Origin: an uncultured Moraxella sp.
GTDB lineage: Bacteria > Pseudomonadota > Gammaproteobacteria > Pseudomonadales > Moraxellaceae
Length of the DNA stretch: 5,051 bases
Direction of reading: 5' to 3'
Assembly (NCBI GenBank): GCA_927911235.1
Contig: CAKMOY010000214.1
Coordinates: 1 to 5,051, forward strand
Positions 1-5,051 of the stretch are shown piece by piece. Made by a program: the position numbers and the translations under genes. Each line of letters opens with the position of its first letter. Positions within the stretch are counted from its first letter, which is position 1. The notes under the pieces are model-generated. The model did no database searches and was not told where the DNA came from. It worked only from the letters and a program-made list of their open reading frames with translations.

Positions 1-211
1 AAAAAACTTGCCGAAAAATTGTTGGCAGAACCAATGAATTGTTTAAAAACCTTGAGCGAAACAACCAATCCCACGTTGGACGATGTCAGACGTTTTGGGC
101 GAGGCTTTGTATCAACATATTCGTTTTGAAGAGCGAGAAGTGTTTGGATTGGCAGAAACCTTGTTAAGTAAAGAAGAATTAGAGCAAGTTTTTCAAGCAT
201 CTTTAAATTAA
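1..211 (+). pseudogene. 3' part of a hemerythrin (HHE) domain gene, frameshifted
   Basis: The gene runs in from the left edge, so its start is not visible. Reading frame 1 gives KKLAEKLLAEPMNCLKTLSE and continues to LDDVR at about position 90. In frame 1 it then hits a TGA near 127-129. Frame 2 picks up at 92 with VLGEALYQHIRFEEREVF and continues to a TAA at 209-211. Together these read like one hemerythrin-type protein: the H-x3-E of QHIRFEER matches the last helix of the HHE fold, where His and Glu bind the di-iron centre. Members of this family bind oxygen, nitric oxide or iron, but the specific role here cannot be told. Joining the frames needs one surplus base (or two missing) between about 85 and 95. 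Either the gene is broken or the sequence carries an indel error. Domain call is from memory of the family; the frame change is seen directly. Confidence 0.6.
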
Positions 212-233
212 TTTTTTAAAATCAAATAGATAG

Positions 234-416
234 CTGATTGACCCTGCGACCAATCAACCGCCTGTCAAAGTATTTACCAAACGTGTGGGGCAAGATTTGT
301 ACTTGGGGCTTGATGAAAATGCGGTCAGTGATTTGGTGATTAAGGATTTTTATACGTTGGATAATGGCTTGATTGGTCTGCAAGATGGACAATATTATAA
401 AACGCCAATCCCTTGA
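234..416 (+). pseudogene. Startless remnant resembling a large surface-adhesin domain
   Basis: An open stretch of about 60 codons follows an in-frame TAG at 231-233 and ends at the TGA at 414-416. It begins LIDPATNQPPVKVFTKRVGQ, continues through DLYLGLDENAVSDLVIKDFY, and ends GLQDGQYYKTPIP. There is no ATG near its beginning and no ribosome-binding site, so it is unlikely to be translated as it stands. The pattern of alternating hydrophobic residues, with K-R-V-G-x-D-L and D-L-V-I-K-D-F-Y, recalls beta-rich N-terminal domains of Bap-like or Ig-repeat adhesins in Acinetobacter and relatives. That family call is weak. It is likely a decay product of a longer gene. Its stop codon lies inside the hairpin at 404-432. 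After it, 417-491 holds no convincing coding sequence. Confidence 0.35.
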
Positions 417-432
417 TTATCAAGGCATTGGC
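404..432. terminator. Bidirectional intrinsic terminator between the adhesin remnant and thiC
   Basis: The outer arms GCCAAT (404-409) and ATTGGC (427-432) pair, a C/C mismatch follows, then CCTTGA (411-416) pairs with TCAAGG (420-425) around a TTA loop. On the plus strand it is followed by ATTTTTAT, and on the minus strand by GTTTTAT, so it could end transcription in either direction. It lies about 60 bases beyond the thiC stop codon, a normal position for the thiC terminator. The pairing is read directly; activity is inferred. Confidence 0.7.
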
Positions 433-491
433 ATTTTTATTCAGAAAACCCGCAAGAACATGAGTTTTCGTGAATAAGGTTGTTATCCCAG

Positions 492-2405
<1,914 letters not shown>

Positions 2406-2458
2406 AGTCATCGCCAATCAACAAAAATAGACAATTTTGAAGATGAATGACTTTGATT

Positions 2459-2563
2459 AACTTGATTCCTACGCAGGTATTAACCTTCAGGTTCAACGGT
2501 ATCTGTCTATAACTTTTTAAATAAGACAATCTCAACCACTGATTAGTGGTACTCCGTCAAGTT
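2459..2563 (-). ncRNA. TPP riboswitch (THI element) in the thiC leader
   Basis: This RNA aptamer binds thiamine pyrophosphate and shuts down thiamine genes when the cofactor is plentiful. Read on the minus strand, P1 is AACTTGA (2557-2563) with TCAAGTT (2459-2465), a perfect 7-bp closing stem. P3 is ACCACT/AGTGGT. It is followed by the conserved TTGAGAT pyrimidine-binding segment, then a P3a arm TGTCT/AGACA. The pyrophosphate-binding half has ACCGTTGAACCTGA, an AGGT/ACCT stem and the hallmark TGCGTAGGAA. All canonical blocks are present in the right order. It sits about 92 bases before the thiC start codon and matches the function of that gene. The probable transcription start falls right at its 5' edge. 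Confidence 0.96.
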
Positions 2564-2569
2564 AATGCT

Positions 2570-2598
2570 ATATTAGGCAATTTTTAACATTTTAGCAA
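2570..2598 (-). promoter_or_regulatory. Probable sigma-70 promoter of thiC
   Basis: On the minus strand TTGCTA (2593-2598) and TAATAT (2570-2575) are separated by 17 bases. The -35 box matches the consensus at four of six positions and the -10 box at five of six, if TAATAT is compared with TATAAT allowing the common swap. Transcription would begin near 2563, directly at the 5' strand of riboswitch stem P1, giving a leader of about 197 bases. It lies between the sstT stop codon and the riboswitch, so thiC need not depend on sstT transcription. Confidence 0.65.
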
Positions 2599-2635
2599 GC
2601 AGATTGATAAAATTTTTTAACAAACAAATTAAAAT

Positions 2636-3847
2636 TTAACCTTTATAGGCATATTTTGGGTCAGCCGCAGCCGTAAATAACACGTCCGTTGATGAGTTCA
2701 ATGCCGTTTCTACCGAATCTTGCACCACACCAATGATAAAACCAATCGCCACCACTTGCATGGCAATATCATCAGGAATGTTAAAAAAGCTACACGCCAA
2801 TGGAATTAGTAGCAACGAACCACCTGCAACGCCAGACGAACCTGCCGCCCCCAACGTAGAAACGACTGCCAACAATAACGCCGATACAAAATCAACCTGC
2901 ATACCAAGTGTATGTGCTGCTGCAAGTGTCATCACATTAATGGTAATCGCAGCACCCGCCATGTTAATCGTTGCCCCAAGCGGAATAGTTACCGAATAAG
3001 TATCTTTGTGCAAGCCCAATTTTTCAGCTAAATTCATATTGACAGGAATATTTGCTGCTGATGAACGGGTGAAAAATGCGGTAATGCCACTTTCTTTTAA
3101 GCAAGTAAATACAAGCGGGTACGGATTTTTGCGAGTTTTGAAAAATACAATTAACGGATTGACCACCAACGCAATAAACAACATTGAACCGACCAACACC
3201 GCAAGCAATTTGGTATAGCTTAACAAACCTTCAATGCCAGTTTCGGCAACGGTTTTGGCGACCAAGCCAAACACGCCAAACGGTGCAAACCAAATTACCC
3301 ATTTTACCACGCTTGACACAGCGTCCGCACTATCATTCAATAATTGTTTGGTAATATCAGAGGCATGACGTAATGCCAAACCCAGCAAAATTGCCCACGT
3401 TAACACACCCATATAATTGGCGGTGGCGATAGAATTAATCGGATTACTCACCATATTGCCAAGCAAAGTCGTGATAACTTCTGCAAGCCCTGATGGTGGT
3501 TTTTGGCTGATTTCGCCTGTTACCAAGGTGATATTGGTTGGAAAGAGAGTGCTTGCCACGACCGCCGTCAAAGCTGCCAAAAATGTGCCAATCAGATATA
3601 ACATCAAAGTTGGACGCACGTTTACTTGTGTGCCTGTTTTGTGTTGAGCCAGCGATGCGATGACTAATACAAAAATCAACAAAGGTGCAATCGCCTTTAA
3701 CGCACCGACAAATAACGAGCCAAAAATGCTAAAAAATTTGACAACATTGTCAGGCATCACGCCACCGACAATCGCACCGAGTACCAAACCGATAACAATC
3801 AGTGGTACAAGCCCTATGCGTTGATAGGCTTGAAATAATTTATTCAT
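2636..3847 (-). CDS. sstT: Serine/threonine:Na+ symporter SstT
   Basis: SstT is an inner-membrane carrier of the dicarboxylate/amino acid:cation symporter family that imports L-serine and L-threonine with sodium. The 403-residue protein aligns along nearly its whole length with the 414-residue E. coli SstT as I recall it. Shared blocks include [15 protein letters not shown] (43-57), MVSNPI (132-137) and [11 protein letters not shown] (186-196). The serine-rich re-entrant loop is [13 protein letters not shown] (258-270), and the unwound helix carries NMAG (295-298). The second hairpin is [15 protein letters not shown] (333-347), and substrate-contacting Asp377 and Asn384 lie in [14 protein letters not shown]. 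About eight hydrophobic membrane helices are evident, with a short cytoplasmic N-terminus. The start agrees with the family; its ribosome site is a poor GGGGG very close to ATG. It lies between holC and thiC on the same strand, with gaps of 159 and about 270 bases, so it is probably transcribed separately. Confidence 0.95.
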   Translation of the reverse strand: MNKLFQAYQRIGLVPLIVIGLVLGAIVGGVMPDNVVKFFSIFGSLFVGALKAIAPLLIFVLVIASLAQHKTGTQVNVRPTLMLYLIGTFLAALTAVVASTLFPTNITLVTGEISQKPPSGLAEVITTLLGNMVSNPINSIATANYMGVLTWAILLGLALRHASDITKQLLNDSADAVSSVVKWVIWFAPFGVFGLVAKTVAETGIEGLLSYTKLLAVLVGSMLFIALVVNPLIVFFKTRKNPYPLVFTCLKESGITAFFTRSSAANIPVNMNLAEKLGLHKDTYSVTIPLGATINMAGAAITINVMTLAAAHTLGMQVDFVSALLLAVVSTLGAAGSSGVAGGSLLLIPLACSFFNIPDDIAMQVVAIGFIIGVVQDSVETALNSSTDVLFTAAADPKYAYKG

Positions 3848-3889
3848 AAAACCCCCAATTTTGTTTAAAAATGGTTTATCAAAAGTTAT

Positions 3890-3904
3890 TTATCACCGTG
3901 ATAA
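3890..3904. promoter_or_regulatory. Perfect 15-bp palindrome, possible operator of sstT
   Basis: TTATCAC, a single C, then GTGATAA form a perfect dyad 43 bases before the sstT start codon. It overlaps a tandem pair of GATAAT hexamers (3900-3905 and 3906-3911), the unit from which Fur-box consensus sites are built; the hexamer pair matches the first 12 of the 19 Fur-box positions but the remainder is poor. A TAATAT -10-like element lies at 3920-3925 on the minus strand with no good -35 box, so the palindrome would sit just downstream of the transcription start, where a repressor could block sstT. The protein that binds is unknown. Confidence 0.4.
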
Positions 3905-4006
3905 TGATAATTAAACGTTATATTAACATTTTTTTACACAAATAAAACTAAAAATCCAAAAAAATTGTAACTTTAGAACCTGTCTTCACCACATCACGCA
4001 GTAAAA

Positions 4007-4442
4007 TTATTTGATTTGAAAGATTTGCAAGGCAAAATGGGGTAGGGTAGATTGATAAAATTGGTATTTGACACGTCCCTGTGCGGTTAATGCAGGGTCG
4101 CTGTCAACGATTTCAAGCAGTTTATTTGCCTTTAAATCAACAAAAGTCTGCTCGGTTAAATTGATGACAATACCATCAAAATTTTGTAAAAATTGAGCAT
4201 TATCCGTCAAAATCACAGGAGATTTTGCAATATTCTCATGATGATGGCTAGTCAAAACTTCGTGTGGAATAAAAGACACAGGGTCAAACGACCACAACAA
4301 AGCATCTAAGCTCGCAACTGTGGTAGTATTTGCCAAAATCATCAGGCTGTCTTGGCTTTTTGCGATAATCGTTTGGATTAATTGACAAACAAAATTAAGT
4401 AATTTTTTTTGTTGGCGGTAAAATATAAAAATTGATTTGCAT
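4007..4442 (-). CDS. holC: DNA polymerase III chi subunit HolC, apparent frameshift in an A8 tract
   Basis: HolC (chi) pairs with psi in the clamp-loader complex of DNA polymerase III and links it to single-strand binding protein. The body of the protein is clear: LLNFVCQLIQTIIAK, the LDALLWSFDPVSFIPHEVL block typical of chi, then VILTD, GIVINLT and a C-terminal GRVKYQFYQ helix, ending at TAA 4007-4009. The expected N-terminus MQINFYILPPTKK begins at ATG 4440-4442, but its frame runs into TAA at 4395-4397. The two frames meet at eight consecutive A on the minus strand (4403-4410). One A fewer would give TKKLLNFVCQ and a 144-residue protein of normal family length. The uninterrupted frame reaches back to an ATG at 4484-4486, but its first 28 residues (MLKCHVSACFFYVCLCKSIF and on) do not look like chi. 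The frame break may be a real mutation, a site where slippage restores the frame, or a sequencing error. No clear ribosome site precedes 4442. Confidence 0.82.
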
Positions 4443-4554
4443 AAACACACATAAAAAAAGCAGGCTGACACATGACATTTTAACATAAGCCATTGTGAAT
4501 AGAAAATGAAATAATATTTTTTTAAGAAAAAATATATTTAAAATCAACAGTTTG

Positions 4555-4597
4555 TGATTTTTTTAATAAAAAATATAAAAAAAAATAAAAAAAGTGC
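4555..4597 (+). promoter_or_regulatory. A/T-tract, possible UP element of the tRNA promoter
   Basis: Directly upstream of the -35 box lies an almost pure A/T stretch with phased A and T runs. Such tracts bind the alpha-subunit tails of RNA polymerase and strengthen stable-RNA promoters. The composition is seen; the role is inferred, and the flanking intergenic DNA is AT-rich in general. Confidence 0.35.
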
Positions 4598-4625
4598 TTG
4601 ACCTTGCCTCAAAAATCCTTATAAT
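4598..4625 (+). promoter_or_regulatory. Promoter of tRNA-Gly
   Basis: TTGACC (4598-4603), a 16-base spacer and a perfect TATAAT (4620-4625) form a near-consensus sigma-70 promoter. Transcription should start near 4632, leaving a leader of about 50 bases to be removed by RNase P. The divergent holC start lies about 155 bases away. Confidence 0.85.
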
Positions 4626-4684
4626 ATGCACACACAACGACGCGATATATAAAAAATTAGATATCAAGATATGTTGTTAAACAA

Positions 4685-4760
4685 GCGGGAATAGCTCAGT
4701 TGGTAGAGCACAACCTTGCCAAGGTTGGGGTCGCGAGTTCGAATCTCGTTTCCCGCTCCA
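4685..4760 (+). tRNA. tRNA-Gly (anticodon GCC)
   Basis: A complete 76-base cloverleaf including an encoded CCA end. The acceptor stem is GCGGGAA with TTCCCGC, the D arm is GCTCAGTTGGTAGAGC, the anticodon stem is CAACC/GGTTG, and the seven-base loop TTGCCAA places GCC at 4718-4720. The T arm is GCGAG, TTCGAAT, CTCGT with one G-T pair. The discriminator base is T, as usual for bacterial glycine tRNA. It decodes GGC and GGU. It stands alone, with its own promoter and terminator. Glycine tRNA genes are common integration targets for phages and islands, which bears on the repeats downstream. Confidence 0.98.
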
Positions 4761-4766
4761 AATTTT

Positions 4767-4797
4767 AAAAAGCCTAACTCAATAGTTAGGCTTTTTT
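4767..4797 (+). terminator. Rho-independent terminator of tRNA-Gly
   Basis: AAAAAGCCTAACT (4767-4779) pairs with AGTTAGGCTTTTT (4784-4796) around a CAAT loop, followed by the end of a six-T run. It starts seven bases after the CCA end of the tRNA. The A-rich 5' flank means it could also work on the minus strand. Confidence 0.93.
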
Positions 4798-4859
4798 ATT
4801 ATCCCTAATTTCCCTATTATCAAGGCTTCCAAGTTTTAAACTCCCATTTTCTTCAAAAA

Positions 4860-4882
4860 TGATTTGTTAATTTAACTAATCA
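4860..4882. repeat. 23-bp near-perfect palindrome
   Basis: The dyad runs TGATT, T, GTTAATTTAAC, T, AATCA and is centred on 4871. Ten of eleven base positions in each arm pair; only 4865/4877 fails. There is no following T run, so a protein-binding site or part of a recombination site is more likely than a terminator. AT-rich palindromes also arise by chance, so the function is open. Confidence 0.45.
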
Positions 4883-4903
4883 AATTTTGCCAAAATTTTT
4901 GAC

Positions 4904-4933
4904 CGTGACCAAAACGTGACCATTTCGTAACCA
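4904..4933 (+). repeat. Three direct repeats of CGTGACCA at 11-bp spacing
   Basis: CGTGACCA (4904-4911), CGTGACCA (4915-4922) and CGTAACCA (4926-4933) are separated by AAA and TTT. The spacing of 11 bases puts them on nearly the same face of the helix, as for repeated binding sites of a cooperative protein. The position just beyond a tRNA gene suggests arm-type sites of a tyrosine integrase, though a regulator of a gene to the right is also possible. The repeats are seen; both roles are inferred. Confidence 0.6.
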
Positions 4934-5051
4934 CAATTTTTTTACAGTTTTTTAAAATGACCCTGCCCGTAAAATCATTGTTTATTTAAATGTAATTTAT
5001 TTTTAAGATTATTTAAATTTTTTGTTTTTTTAATATACTACAAAAGTTTAG

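Larger units (their letters stand above)
4798..5051. other. AT-rich noncoding region downstream of tRNA-Gly
   Basis: No open frame with a credible start or family likeness is seen on either strand. The stretch holds a short direct repeat of TCCCTA at 4810 and just before it, the palindrome at 4860-4882, the CGTGACCA-type repeats at 4904-4933, and two copies of TTATTTAAAT (4982-4991 and 5009-5018). TAATATACT near 5031-5039 resembles a -10 box for a gene beyond the right edge, but lacks a good -35 box. Confidence 0.6.

Noticed and set aside
2733..3647. Plus-strand open frames within sstT
   Set aside because: They are antisense to a well-matched membrane transporter and show no independent coding features.
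3848..4006. A terminator for holC or an insertion-sequence end between holC and sstT
   Set aside because: No stable stem followed by a T run and no convincing terminal inverted repeats or target duplication were found.
4443..4486. The longer holC frame starting at ATG 4484-4486 as the true N-terminus
   Set aside because: Its first 28 residues are Cys- and Phe-rich and unlike chi, while a typical chi start lies in the neighbouring frame at 4440-4442.

Overview
The window looks like ordinary chromosomal DNA from a Moraxella-type gammaproteobacterium (Moraxellaceae). The assignment rests on the AT-rich composition and on the likeness of ThiC, SstT and the HolC chi subunit to Acinetobacter/Moraxella proteins as I remember them. 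No database search was possible, so genus is an inference.

Left edge (1-491): two plus-strand gene remnants. The first is the 3' end of a hemerythrin (HHE) domain gene that changes reading frame near position 91. The second is an open stretch with no start codon (234-416) resembling a domain of large surface adhesins. A strong hairpin at 404-432 probably terminates transcription from both sides, including thiC.

Centre (492-3847): two intact minus-strand genes. thiC (HMP-P synthase, thiamine biosynthesis) has a well-formed TPP riboswitch in its leader, its own promoter, and a hairpin that touches its ribosome-binding site. Upstream lies sstT, a sodium-coupled serine/threonine symporter, preceded by a perfect 15-bp palindrome and tandem GATAAT hexamers.

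Right part (4007-5051): holC (DNA polymerase III chi subunit), minus strand, appears split by one extra base in a run of eight A. The normal N-terminus (MQINFYILPPTKK) lies in one frame and the rest of the protein in another. A divergent tRNA-Gly(GCC) follows on the plus strand with a near-consensus promoter and a strong terminator. Beyond it is AT-rich noncoding DNA with a 23-bp near-palindrome and three 11-bp-spaced CGTGACCA-type repeats. This layout next to a tRNA could be the edge of an integrated element, although no integrase gene lies inside the window.

The three biosynthetic, transport and replication genes look independently transcribed rather than forming one pathway operon. The points most worth a second look are the holC A8 frameshift, the proposed riboswitch switching mechanism, and the repeat cluster downstream of the tRNA.
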